Shown here piece by piece: positions 7,913 to 16,875 of a stretch of 64,000 nucleotides of DNA. How positions within the stretch are numbered: position 1 is the first letter of the stretch; each line of letters begins with the position of its first letter. Position numbers and translations under genes: made by a program. The DNA lies in assembly GCF_022606295.1 (NCBI RefSeq), contig NZ_JAHHZS010000009.1:79169-143168 (forward strand). Direction: 5' to 3'. Under the pieces are notes generated by a model. That model was not told the origin of the DNA, made no database searches, and saw only the letters and a program-made list of their open reading frames with translations. The DNA is from Arthrobacter bambusae. Its GTDB lineage: Bacteria > Actinomycetota > Actinomycetes > Actinomycetales > Micrococcaceae.

Positions 7913-10726
7913 CTAGTGTGCCGAGATTTGGCGCAGGACGTACTGCAGGATGCCGCCGTTGCGGTAGTAGTCCGCTTCGCCCGGGGTGTCGATGCGCAGC
8001 ACTGCGTCGAAGGACGTGGTGCTGCCGTCCTCGGCCGTTGCGGTGACCTTGAGCGTCCTCGGCGTCGTGCCGTTGTTCAGCTCGGTGACGCCCTCGACGG
8101 CGAACGTTTCCGTGCCGACCAGGCCGAGCGACGCAGCGGTCTCGCCGGCCGGGTACTGCAACGGGAGGACGCCCATGCCGATGAGGTTGGAGCGGTGGAT
8201 ACGCTCGTAGCTTTCGGCGATGACGGCCTTCACGCCCAGCAGCGCGGTTCCCTTGGCAGCCCAGTCGCGGGAAGAGCCGGAGCCGTATTCCTTGCCGGCC
8301 AGGACCACCAGCGGGGTGCCGGCTGCCTGGTAGTTCTGGGCAGCGTCGTAGACGTAGGCCTGCGGGCCGCCGGCCTGGGTGAAGTCGCGGGTGAAGCCGC
8401 CCTCGACGCCGTCGAGCAGCTGGTTCTTGATGCGGATGTTCGCGAAGGTACCGCGGATCATGACCTCGTGGTTGCCACGGCGTGAACCGTAGGAGTTGAA
8501 GTCCTTGCGCTCCACGCCGTTGGCCAGAAGGTACTGGCCCGCCGGGGTGTCCGACTTGAAGGAACCTGCCGGGGAGATGTGGTCCGTGGTGACGGAGTCG
8601 CCGAGCTTCAGCAGCACACGGGCTCCGGCGATGTCCGTTACCGGTTCCGGCTGCGCCTTCATGCCTTCGAAGTACGGGGGCTTCCGCACGTACGTGGACT
8701 TGGCGTCCCAGGCGAAGGTGTCGCCTGCCGGGGTGTCGAGTGCCTTCCAGCGGTCGTCGCCGTCAAAGACGCCTTCGTAGCCGCGGGCGAACATTTCCTT
8801 GTCGATCGAGGAATCGATCACCTTCTGGACCTCGACGGGGTTCGGCCAGATGTCCTTCAAGAAGACATCGTTTCCGTCCTGGTCCTGGCCCAGTGGATCG
8901 GCGTCGAAGTCGAAGTCCATGGTTCCGGCCAGGGCGTAGGCGATGACCAACGGCGGCGACGCCAGGTAGTTCATCTTGACGTCCGGGTTGATGCGGCCTT
9001 CGAAGTTGCGGTTGCCGGAGAGGACAGCGGTGACGGAAAGGTCGTTGGCCTGGATGGCCTCGGAGATCTCTGCGTCGAGCGGACCGGAGTTGCCGATGCA
9101 GGTCGCGCAGCCGTAGCCCACGATGTAGAAGCCGAGCTTCTCCAGGTAGGGAGTCAGGCCGGACTTCTCGTAGTAGTCGGTGACGACCTTGGAGCCGGGA
9201 GCGACGGACGTCTTGACCCAAGGCTTGGACGCGAGGCCCTTGTCAACGGCGTTGCGGGCAAGCAGCGCGGCTGCCAGCATCACCGAGGGGTTGGACGTGT
9301 TGGTGCAGGACGTGATCGAAGCGATCGAAACTGCACCGTGGTCCAGTTCGAATTCGCGGCCGTCAGCTGTTGTGACGCTCACCTTGTTCGACGGACGACC
9401 GTTGGACTTCGGACCGTGCGAGTGCGGAGCTACGTCGGCCAGGTGCGTCGCAGTGGCGGTGAACGACGGCGAATCGGAGGCCGGGAAGCTCTCGTCGATC
9501 GCTTCGTCCAGGCTTCCGTCGGCCAGGTCTTCCTTCACGTAGTTGCGCAGGTCCTCGCGGAACTGGGCCTTGGACTCGGTGAGGATGATGCGGTCCTGGG
9601 GACGCTTCGGACCCGAGATCGAGGGAACAACCGTGGACAGGTCGAGCTCGAGGTACTCGGAGAACTTGATCTCGTGCGACGGATCGTGCCAGAGGCCCTG
9701 TTCCTTCGCGTAGGCCTCGACCAGGGCAACGTTCTGCTCGGAGCGGCCGGTGAGGCGCAAGTACTCGAGCGTGACGTCGTCGATCGGGAACATCGCTGCC
9801 GTGGAACCGAATTCCGGGCTCATGTTGCCGATGGTGGCGCGGTTGGCCAGCGGCACGGCCGCGACGCCTTCGCCGTAGAACTCCACGAATTTGCCGACCA
9901 CACCGTGGTTGCGCAGCTGCTCGGTGATCGTCAGGACGACGTCGGTGGCGGTGGCGCCGGCGGGGATGGAGCCCGTGAGCTTGAAGCCGACAACGCGCGG
10001 GATCAGCATGGAGACGGGCTGGCCGAGCATCGCGGCTTCGGCTTCGATGCCGCCTACGCCCCAGCCCAGCACGCCCAGGCCGTTGACCATGGTGGTGTGC
10101 GAGTCGGTGCCGACGCAGGTGTCGGGGTAGGCGCGGAGGACGCCGTCGACTTCGCGGGTCATGACGGTGCGTGCCAGGTATTCGATGTTGACCTGGTGGA
10201 CGATGCCGGTTCCCGGGGGAACAACCTTGAAGTCGTCGAAAGCCGTCTGGCCCCAGCGCAGGAACTGGTAACGCTCGCCGTTGCGCTGGTATTCGATCTC
10301 CATGTTGCGCTCGAGGGCGCCGGAGTTGCCGAAGGCGTCGATCTGCACGGAGTGGTCGATGACCATCTCGGCCGGAGCCAGCGGGTTGACGCGCTTGGGG
10401 TCGCCGCCGAGGTCCTTGATGGCTTCACGCATCGTGGCAAGGTCAACGACACAGGGAACCCCGGTGAAGTCCTGCATGATGACTCGGGCCGGGGTGAACT
10501 GGATCTCGGTGTCTGGCTGGGCATTCGGATCCCAGCCGGCCAAGGCGCGGACGTGGTCGGCCGTGATATTGGCGCCATCTTCCGTCCGCAGCAGGTTTTC
10601 AAGCAATACTTTAAGGCTGAACGGAAGGCTGTCTGCGCCCTCAACGGAGTTCAACCGGAAAATTTCATAATCGGTGCCGGCTACATTCAGTACGCCTTTG
10701 GAACCGAAGCTGTCCACAGTGCTCAT
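7913..10726 (-). CDS. acnA: Aconitate hydratase (AcnA type)
   Basis: TCA-cycle enzyme interconverting citrate and isocitrate through a [4Fe-4S] cluster. Length 937 residues. Cluster ligands are Cys474 ([11 protein letters not shown]), Cys540 and Cys543 ([13 protein letters not shown]). Other landmarks are [21 protein letters not shown] (207-227) and, in the swivelling domain, [16 protein letters not shown]. Between the catalytic domains, residues ~398-447 form a polar insertion containing [16 protein letters not shown], as in many actinobacterial AcnA proteins. The start [15 protein letters not shown] is preceded by GAGAGGAG. A DtxR/IdeR-like box lies about 55-70 bp upstream of the start, which fits iron control of an iron-sulphur enzyme. 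Confidence 0.97.
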   Translation of the reverse strand: MSTVDSFGSKGVLNVAGTDYEIFRLNSVEGADSLPFSLKVLLENLLRTEDGANITADHVRALAGWDPNAQPDTEIQFTPARVIMQDFTGVPCVVDLATMREAIKDLGGDPKRVNPLAPAEMVIDHSVQIDAFGNSGALERNMEIEYQRNGERYQFLRWGQTAFDDFKVVPPGTGIVHQVNIEYLARTVMTREVDGVLRAYPDTCVGTDSHTTMVNGLGVLGWGVGGIEAEAAMLGQPVSMLIPRVVGFKLTGSIPAGATATDVVLTITEQLRNHGVVGKFVEFYGEGVAAVPLANRATIGNMSPEFGSTAAMFPIDDVTLEYLRLTGRSEQNVALVEAYAKEQGLWHDPSHEIKFSEYLELDLSTVVPSISGPKRPQDRIILTESKAQFREDLRNYVKEDLADGSLDEAIDESFPASDSPSFTATATHLADVAPHSHGPKSNGRPSNKVSVTTADGREFELDHGAVSIASITSCTNTSNPSVMLAAALLARNAVDKGLASKPWVKTSVAPGSKVVTDYYEKSGLTPYLEKLGFYIVGYGCATCIGNSGPLDAEISEAIQANDLSVTAVLSGNRNFEGRINPDVKMNYLASPPLVIAYALAGTMDFDFDADPLGQDQDGNDVFLKDIWPNPVEVQKVIDSSIDKEMFARGYEGVFDGDDRWKALDTPAGDTFAWDAKSTYVRKPPYFEGMKAQPEPVTDIAGARVLLKLGDSVTTDHISPAGSFKSDTPAGQYLLANGVERKDFNSYGSRRGNHEVMIRGTFANIRIKNQLLDGVEGGFTRDFTQAGGPQAYVYDAAQNYQAAGTPLVVLAGKEYGSGSSRDWAAKGTALLGVKAVIAESYERIHRSNLIGMGVLPLQYPAGETAASLGLVGTETFAVEGVTELNNGTTPRTLKVTATAEDGSTTSFDAVLRIDTPGEADYYRNGGILQYVLRQISAH

Positions 10727-10778
10727 GGCAGGACTCCTCTCGCAACAGCTTTCATCTTTGTCGCGTGGTTGACCGCTA

Positions 10779-10797
10779 GCTAGTTAGGCAAACCTAA
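10779..10797 (-). promoter_or_regulatory. Candidate DtxR/IdeR iron box upstream of acnA
   Basis: On the minus strand the site reads TTAGGTTTGCCTAACTAGC. It matches about 14 of 19 positions of the known DtxR/IdeR consensus TTAGGTTAGSCTAACCTAA; the first 15 bases have one mismatch. The core TTAGG-4-CCTAA is an inverted repeat. It lies about 53-71 bp upstream of the acnA ATG. The repressor gene itself is not in this window. Confidence 0.55.
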
Positions 10798-10865
10798 GCT
10801 AAGCAACTGCCGGCCGGTGGAGAAGTGAAGCGCGACGTAGGACTTCTCCACCATCGTAGTGGTGG

Positions 10866-12263
10866 CTATGCCGCGGGCACCAGCAATGCAACGGTCTCCA
10901 GATGATGTGTGTGCGGATACAGGTCAAAGGCACGGAGGGATTCGAGGCGCCATCCGCCGTTCCGGAAGTACCCCAGATCACGCGCGAAGGAGGCCGGATC
11001 ACACGACACATAGGCGATGGCGCGCGGCCCGGACTCGATGAGCTGGCTGACCACAGCCTTGCCGGCACCGGCGCGGGGCGGGTCGATCACCAAGGCGTCG
11101 AAGCTCCGGGGGCGCTGCCGGAGGACACGTTCCACCCGGCCCTGGACGATTTCCACCTGGGTCTCTCCATGCAGATTCTTGCGGGCGTCCCGGCTGGTCC
11201 CGGGCGATCCCTCGACGGAGAGCACCGAACCGGTGATCCCCACGGCATCGGCCAATGGTGCAGTAAACAAACCGGCTCCGGCGTAAAGATCGGCGACGGC
11301 CGATCCCGGAAGGAGGTACCCGCCGTCGTGCAGGAATCCCGTCACCGCTCCCACCAGGGTGGCGGGCGCATCCTTGTGGATCTGCCAGAACCCTTCTCCC
11401 GTGACGCGGTATTCATGACCGGCAGCCGATTCCTGGACCCACGTCCTGCCGCGCAACTGCAGGACGTCGCCGCCCATGGGGTCGAAGCTGGCCACGGACA
11501 CGTCATGCGGGATCTGGCCCAGGATCCGGTTCAGGCGCCGGGCATCGGTGCCTTCTTCCGGGGCGAGCAGCACGAGCGGACGCGATCCGTTCGCAGGCGC
11601 CGCCACTTCCACCCGCGAGATCCCCCGCAGGTCGATGTCCCAAAGCCGCAACTCGTTGATGCCCGGCAGTGCCAGGGGCATCTCGTGGACCGGAATCACG
11701 ACGTCGGAGCGGTGGGCATGCATCCCCAGCCGGCCGGCCGGGGTCACAGCGAAGCTGGCCCGGGTCCGCCAGCCGAGTCCGGTTCCGCCGTCGGTCCCGG
11801 TAACGCCGCCGGAGCCCGGGTCACCGGCGGCTGCGGGCTCCACGTCGACAGTGAGTTCGACGCCGGCGAGCCGTTTCAGCTGCTCGGCGAGGACTTCGGA
11901 CTTGAGGAGGCGCTGCCGTTCCAGTGTTACGTGCCCGAGTTCCGCGCCGCCCACGGGCGGACCGCCTTTGCCCCATGCGGCGAGTGGGTCGGCGAGCGGC
12001 CAGAAATGGCGGATCCGGTCGTCCGACGCTTCCAGGACGTCGACGGCGTCGGCACGCCAGAAACGGGACGACTCCCCCGCGTCGGTCAGCCGGACCCGGA
12101 CCTTTTCGCCCGGGATGCCGTGCCGGACAAAGATGACGCGGCCTTCGTGCCGCGCGACGAAGTGGCCGCCGTGGGCGACCGGGCCGACGTCCACCACCAG
12201 CTCCGTGGCAGCTCCGTCCTGGGCCGTGGGCGAGCTGGATTCGGTGTTGCTGGGGTGGGTCAT
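10866..12263 (-). CDS. TRAM-domain class I SAM-dependent RNA methyltransferase (TrmA/RumA family)
   Basis: Likely methylates C5 of a uridine in tRNA or rRNA. The N terminus carries a TRAM domain (ELVVDVGPVAHGGHFVARHE, about residues 22-80); the C-terminal half has the SAM fold (VADLYAGAGLFTAPLADAVG), DPPRAGAG, and the catalytic cysteine region YVSCDPASFARDLGYF. I chose ATG 12263 (465 residues): it overlaps the stop of the upstream permease as TGATG, which indicates translational coupling. Its position next to a permease and ceoBC matches the Rv2689c-Rv2692 order of mycobacteria. The iron-sulphur cysteine set of RumA is not obvious, so the target base is uncertain. Confidence 0.87.
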   Translation of the reverse strand: MTHPSNTESSSPTAQDGAATELVVDVGPVAHGGHFVARHEGRVIFVRHGIPGEKVRVRLTDAGESSRFWRADAVDVLEASDDRIRHFWPLADPLAAWGKGGPPVGGAELGHVTLERQRLLKSEVLAEQLKRLAGVELTVDVEPAAAGDPGSGGVTGTDGGTGLGWRTRASFAVTPAGRLGMHAHRSDVVIPVHEMPLALPGINELRLWDIDLRGISRVEVAAPANGSRPLVLLAPEEGTDARRLNRILGQIPHDVSVASFDPMGGDVLQLRGRTWVQESAAGHEYRVTGEGFWQIHKDAPATLVGAVTGFLHDGGYLLPGSAVADLYAGAGLFTAPLADAVGITGSVLSVEGSPGTSRDARKNLHGETQVEIVQGRVERVLRQRPRSFDALVIDPPRAGAGKAVVSQLIESGPRAIAYVSCDPASFARDLGYFRNGGWRLESLRAFDLYPHTHHLETVALLVPAA

Positions 12264-14236
12264 CAGGTATCCTGCAATGCCTTTGCTTCTTCGGAGGACT
12301 TCAATTGCCATGGGACGCTGGCCACCATGACGCCGGGTTCAAAGTGGAGCCGGGCCTTGATGCGCAAGGCGGTCTGGTTGTGGACGAGCTGTTCCCACCA
12401 CTTGCCGACGACATACTCCGGGATGTAAACCACGATCAGGTCCCGCGGAGAATCGCGGCGCATGTTCTTGACGTAGTCCAGGATGGGGGTGACGGTCTCG
12501 CGGTACGGGCTCGCCAAAACGGTCAACGGGACCGGGATGTCCAGCTTGTCCCACGCCTCGACCGTGTGCGCGGTTTCCTCGTGGTCGATGTCGACGATGA
12601 TGGCGTCCAGCCGGGACGGCCTCGATGCCCTCGCGTAGGCGAGGGCACGCAGCACCGGTTTGCGCACATGGGACACCAGGAGCACGGCATGGACCCTGGT
12701 GGGCAACGCGCGGGGCGACGAGTCCTCGTCAACGGCCAGCTCCTTGGCCACATTGTCGTAGTGGGCGCGGATGCTCCACATGATGAGGAACAGCACGAAC
12801 ATCGCCAGGAGCGCGATCCAGGCTCCCTGCTCGAACTTGGTGATGAGCACGATGGTCAGAACCAGAGCCGTCATGGCGAAGCCGAGCCCGTTGATGGTGC
12901 GGGACTTCACGATCCTGCGGCGGACGGCTTTGTCCTGCGCAAGCTTGAGTTCCCTGCCCCAGTGCCGCACCATGCCCAGCTGGCTCATCGTGAACGAAAT
13001 GAAGACGCCGACGATGTACAGCTGGATCAGCTTGGTGACATCGGCGTTGAAGGAAATGATGAGGACCAAGGCTCCGGCTGCAAGCGCCAGGACGCCGTTG
13101 CTGAAAGCCAGGCGGTCTCCGCGGGTCCGAAGCTGGCGCGGAAGGTAGCCGTCCTGGGCGAGGATGGACCCCAGCACCGGGAACCCGTTGAATGCGGTGT
13201 TGGAGGCGAAGACGAGGATGACGCCGGTGGCGGCGACCACAATGTAGAACGGGAGGGACCCGGCACCGAAAATGGTCTGCGCTATCTGGCTGATGGCAGG
13301 GTTCTGGATGTAGTCGCCCGGCAGCGGTTGCCCATTCAGCAGGAATTCCTTGGCCGGATCCAGCACGATGTGGACCTTGGTGGCGTTGGCGAGGTAGATG
13401 ATGCCTGCGAGCATCGCCGAGGCGATGACTCCGAGCAGCAACAGCGTGGCGGCCGCGTTCTTGCTCTTGGGCTTCTTGAAGTTCGGCACACCGTTGCTGA
13501 TGGCCTCCACGCCGGTCAGCGCTGCGGCGCCGGAGGAGAAGGCCCTCAGGAGCAGGAACGCCCCCGCCAGGCCAACGAGCCCCTGGTCGAATCCCTCTTG
13601 CGGGACGATCGTGAAGGCCGCCGACGGGGCCTGGCCGAGTTGGCCTGTGGCCGCCTGGAAGATACCGACCGCCGTCATGCCCAGGATGGAGAACATGAAG
13701 ATGTAGGTGGGAACCGCGAAGACACTGCCGGCTTCCTTGATGCCGCGCAGGTTCACGAGTGCCAGCACCACAACGCCGACAGTGGCGATGAGCGCCTGCT
13801 GCCCGTGCATCGAGGGGATCGCTGTGGTCAGGTACGCCGCTGCGGAGGACATCGACACAGCGACCGTGAGGACGTAGTCCACCAACAACGCGGCGGCGAC
13901 GGTCAGTCCGGCGAACTTCCCCAGGTTGACGTTGGCGATTTCGTAGTCTCCGCCACCGGAGGGGTAGGCATGGACGTTCTGCCGGTAGGAGGCAACGACC
14001 GTGAGCAAGACCACCATGACTGCGAGGCCCACCAGCGGCGAAATGGCCACGGCGCTCACGCCCGCGAGGGCCAGCGTCAGCAGGATTTCGTCGGGGGCGT
14101 ACGCCACGGAGGACAGGGCGTCCGAAGCGAAAATCGGCAGCGCGATGCGCTTGGGAAGCAGTGTGTGGGCCAGGCGGTCGTTCCGGAAAGGCCGCCCCAC
14201 CAACACCCGCTTCGCGGCGTTGAGAATTGTCAGCAC
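12263..14236 (-). CDS. APC-superfamily permease, KimA-like potassium transporter candidate
   Basis: Membrane protein of 657 residues with about 12 transmembrane segments and a ~150-residue cytoplasmic tail. It is usually called an amino-acid permease, but its motifs match the KimA (YdaO) K+/H+ symporter branch: FASDALSSVAYAPDE near residue 37, YPSGGGDYEIANVNLG, LLVDYVLTVAVSMSSAAAYL, AFSSGAAALTGVEAISNGVP and SNTAFNGFPVLGSILAQDGY. The tail begins after the last helix (~residue 490) and looks like an alpha/beta regulatory domain. The gene is divergent from ceoB-ceoC, two cytosolic NAD-binding K+-uptake regulators, which supports potassium rather than amino acids. Family is certain, ion specificity inferred. 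Confidence 0.85.
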   Translation of the reverse strand: MLTILNAAKRVLVGRPFRNDRLAHTLLPKRIALPIFASDALSSVAYAPDEILLTLALAGVSAVAISPLVGLAVMVVLLTVVASYRQNVHAYPSGGGDYEIANVNLGKFAGLTVAAALLVDYVLTVAVSMSSAAAYLTTAIPSMHGQQALIATVGVVVLALVNLRGIKEAGSVFAVPTYIFMFSILGMTAVGIFQAATGQLGQAPSAAFTIVPQEGFDQGLVGLAGAFLLLRAFSSGAAALTGVEAISNGVPNFKKPKSKNAAATLLLLGVIASAMLAGIIYLANATKVHIVLDPAKEFLLNGQPLPGDYIQNPAISQIAQTIFGAGSLPFYIVVAATGVILVFASNTAFNGFPVLGSILAQDGYLPRQLRTRGDRLAFSNGVLALAAGALVLIISFNADVTKLIQLYIVGVFISFTMSQLGMVRHWGRELKLAQDKAVRRRIVKSRTINGLGFAMTALVLTIVLITKFEQGAWIALLAMFVLFLIMWSIRAHYDNVAKELAVDEDSSPRALPTRVHAVLLVSHVRKPVLRALAYARASRPSRLDAIIVDIDHEETAHTVEAWDKLDIPVPLTVLASPYRETVTPILDYVKNMRRDSPRDLIVVYIPEYVVGKWWEQLVHNQTALRIKARLHFEPGVMVASVPWQLKSSEEAKALQDT

Positions 14237-14346
14237 TCCGCAAAGCTACTCTGAATCGAACGCGATGTCATGACGGCGGACTGGCTTCCGCGACTTGCCC
14301 CGGTAGAGTCTTACCGAGCGGCATGCATAAGAGTGAAGGAGAAACC

Positions 14347-15021
14347 GTGGCTCACTTTGTGATCATGGGTTGCGGACGAGTTGGCGCAACGTTGGCGCAC
14401 ACTTTGGAAGACGCCGGCCATTCGGTGGCAATCATCGACCAGGACGATCGTGCCTTCCGCCGTTTGCGCAGCGGATTCACCGGCAGGAAAGTCACGGGGG
14501 TCGGCTTCGACCGGGACACCCTCAAGCAGGCGGGCTGCGAGGAGGCGTACGCTTTCGCCGCTGTCTCCAGCGGTGACAATTCCAACATCCTGGCCACCCG
14601 CGTAGCCCGCGAAACATTCCATGTTTCGCATGTTGTTGCGCGCATCTACGATCCAGGCCGCGCCGAGATCTATCAGCGCCTCGGCATCCCCACGGTTGCC
14701 GCCGTGCGCTGGAGCGCGGACCAGGTCCTGCGCCGGATCCTGCCCGAACAACATTTGGCCGGGGACTACCGCGAGCCATCGGGCCGGCTGGTTTTGTCCG
14801 AAGTGGACCTCAACGAAGGCTGGATCGGGCACCCATTGACTGCCATCGAAGCAGCGTCCGGAATCCGCATCGCCTTCCTTACCCGCTTTGGCGAGGGTGT
14901 CCTGCCCCAGTCCGGAACGGCGTACCAGGAGGGTGACACCGTGCACGCCATGTTGAATCTGGACCGCAGCGCCGAGGTAGCGCGCATCCTTTCCAGCGCA
15001 CCCGCCAAGGAGTCTGAGTGA
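14347..15021 (+). CDS. ceoB: TrkA-family potassium uptake regulator CeoB
   Basis: Cytosolic gating subunit for potassium transport, 224 residues, with an RCK/TrkA-N Rossmann domain (HFVIMGCGRVGATLAHTLED at the N terminus, then the acidic ribose-binding IIDQDD) and a C-terminal TrkA-C domain (about 140-215). I chose GTG 14347, preceded by AAGGAG at seven-base spacing; the longer frame to 14227 runs back into the divergent permease. Its last four bases (GTGA) contain the start of ceoC, so the two proteins are translationally coupled and likely form a complex. It is divergent from the KimA-like permease with only ~110 bp between the two starts. Confidence 0.9.
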   Translation: MAHFVIMGCGRVGATLAHTLEDAGHSVAIIDQDDRAFRRLRSGFTGRKVTGVGFDRDTLKQAGCEEAYAFAAVSSGDNSNILATRVARETFHVSHVVARIYDPGRAEIYQRLGIPTVAAVRWSADQVLRRILPEQHLAGDYREPSGRLVLSEVDLNEGWIGHPLTAIEAASGIRIAFLTRFGEGVLPQSGTAYQEGDTVHAMLNLDRSAEVARILSSAPAKESE

Positions 15022-15749
15022 AAGTCGTTATTGTCGGCGCGGGCAGCGTCGGTTCGTCGATCGCGCGCGAATTGCTCGCCCACAAGCACGAGATCATGCT
15101 GATCGACCTCAAGCCGGAGGTCATCGGACGCAGCGGACTCCGCGGTGCCCGCTGGTTGGTGGGCGACGCGTGCGAACTGAGCACGCTGCAGGAAGCGAAG
15201 CTGGAAGGGGCCGACGTCGTCGTGTCCGCGACCGGCGACGACAAAGTCAACCTTGTGGTGTCGTTGCTGGCCAAGACCGAATTCGGTGTGGGCCGCACGG
15301 TGGGCCGGGTCAACAACCCCAAGAACGACTGGATGTTCAACGATTCCTGGGGCGTCGACGTCGCCGTCAACACCCCGCAGCTCATGACGGCGCTCGTTGA
15401 AGAGGCCGTGGAAATCGGCGACCTCGTCCGCTTGCTGACCTTGCAGACCGGAGTGTCCTCGCTCGTGGAATTCACGGTTCCCCACGACTCGCACATCATC
15501 GGCAGCACCGTGGGCGGCATCGAATGGCCCGAAGACGCCACCTTGGTGGCGATCCTCCGGGATCATGCCCCCATCACACCCAGCCGCGACGACGTGATCG
15601 ACGGCGGCGACGAACTGTTCTTCGTCACGACCATTGCGGCCGAGGACGGCCTGAGGGCTTTGCTCTCCCCGTCCGCCGCGGACCACGGTTCAGCCGACGT
15701 CGAGGAAGAGTTCTCGGATCAGTCCGACGACGACGGTTTCGACGGCTGA
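15018..15749 (+). CDS. ceoC: TrkA-family potassium uptake regulator CeoC
   Basis: Second RCK-type regulator, 243 residues, starting at GTG 15018 in a GTGA overlap with ceoB. The N-terminal nucleotide-binding site is VVIVGAGSVGSSIARELLA with acidic LIDLKPE; the DVVVSATGDDKVNLVVSLLA segment is typical of TrkA-N. A TrkA-C domain follows (~140-220), and the tail is very acidic (DVEEEFSDQSDDDGFDG). The tail-coding end overlaps the convergent DUF3159 gene by 31 bp. Paired TrkA paralogues as separate genes are the actinobacterial form of what is one duplicated TrkA chain in enterobacteria. Confidence 0.9.
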   Translation: MKVVIVGAGSVGSSIARELLAHKHEIMLIDLKPEVIGRSGLRGARWLVGDACELSTLQEAKLEGADVVVSATGDDKVNLVVSLLAKTEFGVGRTVGRVNNPKNDWMFNDSWGVDVAVNTPQLMTALVEEAVEIGDLVRLLTLQTGVSSLVEFTVPHDSHIIGSTVGGIEWPEDATLVAILRDHAPITPSRDDVIDGGDELFFVTTIAAEDGLRALLSPSAADHGSADVEEEFSDQSDDDGFDG

Positions 15750-16525
15750 GCATCGCGGTTCGGCTTCTGGCCCGGCACCGGCCGGGTCAGGAGCCAGGCA
15801 ATCCACAGGCCCAGGATGTACAGCGGGGCACCCATGATCAGCCGCATCGTGGCGAGTGCGGCAAGGCCGGGATCACCCATGAAATACAGGGGCACCTGGA
15901 CCACAAGCCGTAGCGCCAGCACGGCAATGACCACCCACGTACCGATGGAATAGGCCCGCAGGCGTTCCGGGTTCTTCCGCCATTCGAAGCCTTCGTTGCG
16001 GACGAAACCGAACAGCAGGCCGGCGATCGGCCACTTGACCAGGATCGACAGCACCATTCCCACGATGTAGGCGATATTCGTGTAGAAACCCAGGACGTAG
16101 AAATCCTCTGCCTTGCCGGTGGTGTTCGCGAGCCAGGCGGAGATCGCGACGCCGGCGATCCCGGCAAGCGCCTGGGTCAACGGGCGCCGTTGGACCAGCC
16201 GGACTACGGTGAAGACTGCTGCCGCCGCGAGGGAGGCAATCAGGGAGGCAGGAAGGTCTCGGGTGACCATGAAGGCGATCAGGAAGACGAGGCCGGGCAC
16301 GATGCTCTCGGCGATTCCCTGAACGCCCCCGGCCGATTTGAGGATGTCCACGTGCCCGTGGCTGTTGCGTTGCAGCCCGGCTTTTTCGGCGTAGCCAGCG
16401 GCGATGTCCGCAATGCTCGGCCCCTGGGCACCCTGCCGGGACTCCCCTGCCGGGCCGGTCTTTTCGTGCGCTGGCTTTTCCTGTGCTGGCTTTTCCTGGG
16501 GATCGCGTCCGTTGGCGACGGTCAT
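15719..16525 (-). CDS. DUF3159 family membrane protein
   Basis: Membrane protein of 268 residues with a polar, Pro/Lys-rich N terminus (EKPAQEKPAHEKTGPAG repeats) and about five or six hydrophobic segments from residue ~75 to 250. It matches the DUF3159 family (Rv2693c-like); the molecular role is unknown. It follows the OB-fold gene with a 4-bp ATGA overlap, placing it last in a dut-side operon (DUF3710, OB-fold, DUF3159). Its 3' end overlaps ceoC by 31 bp on the opposite strand. Conserved proximity to ceoBC hints at a membrane or ion-homeostasis role, which is inference only. Confidence 0.82.
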   Translation of the reverse strand: MTVANGRDPQEKPAQEKPAHEKTGPAGESRQGAQGPSIADIAAGYAEKAGLQRNSHGHVDILKSAGGVQGIAESIVPGLVFLIAFMVTRDLPASLIASLAAAAVFTVVRLVQRRPLTQALAGIAGVAISAWLANTTGKAEDFYVLGFYTNIAYIVGMVLSILVKWPIAGLLFGFVRNEGFEWRKNPERLRAYSIGTWVVIAVLALRLVVQVPLYFMGDPGLAALATMRLIMGAPLYILGLWIAWLLTRPVPGQKPNRDAQPSKPSSSD

Positions 16526-16875
16526 TGGTGCTCCTGCCGGGAGAGGATTTCATAGCGCGGATTGAACATCGTGGGCATCCCGTCCCGCGGAGTGACCATG
16601 CCTTCGAGCCGCAGGACAGTCCCGGGTTCGATGCCGGGCACCTTCCGGCGCCCGAGCCAGATGACGCGCAAGCGGGTCAACGGGCCCGTGTCGCCCCTGT
16701 GCGCAATCCGGTCGACCAGGATCGCCGAGAAGTGACTTTGCTCGTTGGCGGGCTGGTAGGTCACCGACTCGATGAAACCCGTGCAGTCGACCCGGCCCCG
16801 TGCGGGGATTTCAGTGAGGGGCACTGACGCCGGGGTGCCATGCGCGGCAGCGGCGCGGGCCGCTTTGTCAGCCAA
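16522..16875 (-). CDS. OB-fold nucleic-acid-binding domain protein
   Basis: Protein of 117 residues with a single OB-fold-like beta barrel: RVDCTGFIESVTYQPANEQS, FSAILVDRI, LTRLRVIWLGRRKVPGI and TVLRLEGMVTPRDG are the expected strands. It resembles the Rv2694c type of small actinobacterial OB protein; ligand and role are unknown. The start overlaps the end of the DUF3710 gene by 8 bp and its stop overlaps DUF3159 by 4 bp, so the three are translated from one message. Confidence 0.82.
   Translation of the reverse strand: MADKAARAAAAHGTPASVPLTEIPARGRVDCTGFIESVTYQPANEQSHFSAILVDRIAHRGDTGPLTRLRVIWLGRRKVPGIEPGTVLRLEGMVTPRDGMPTMFNPRYEILSRQEHQ

Noticed and set aside
8579..10783. Long plus-strand open frame of 734 residues antisense to acnA
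   Set aside because: Mirror of acnA codon bias in a high-GC genome; lacks family motifs, and acnA has full motif support.
12305..14254. Plus-strand open frame of 649 residues antisense to the permease
   Set aside because: Low-complexity His/Gly/Glu-rich translation typical of antisense of GC-rich membrane genes; no domain.
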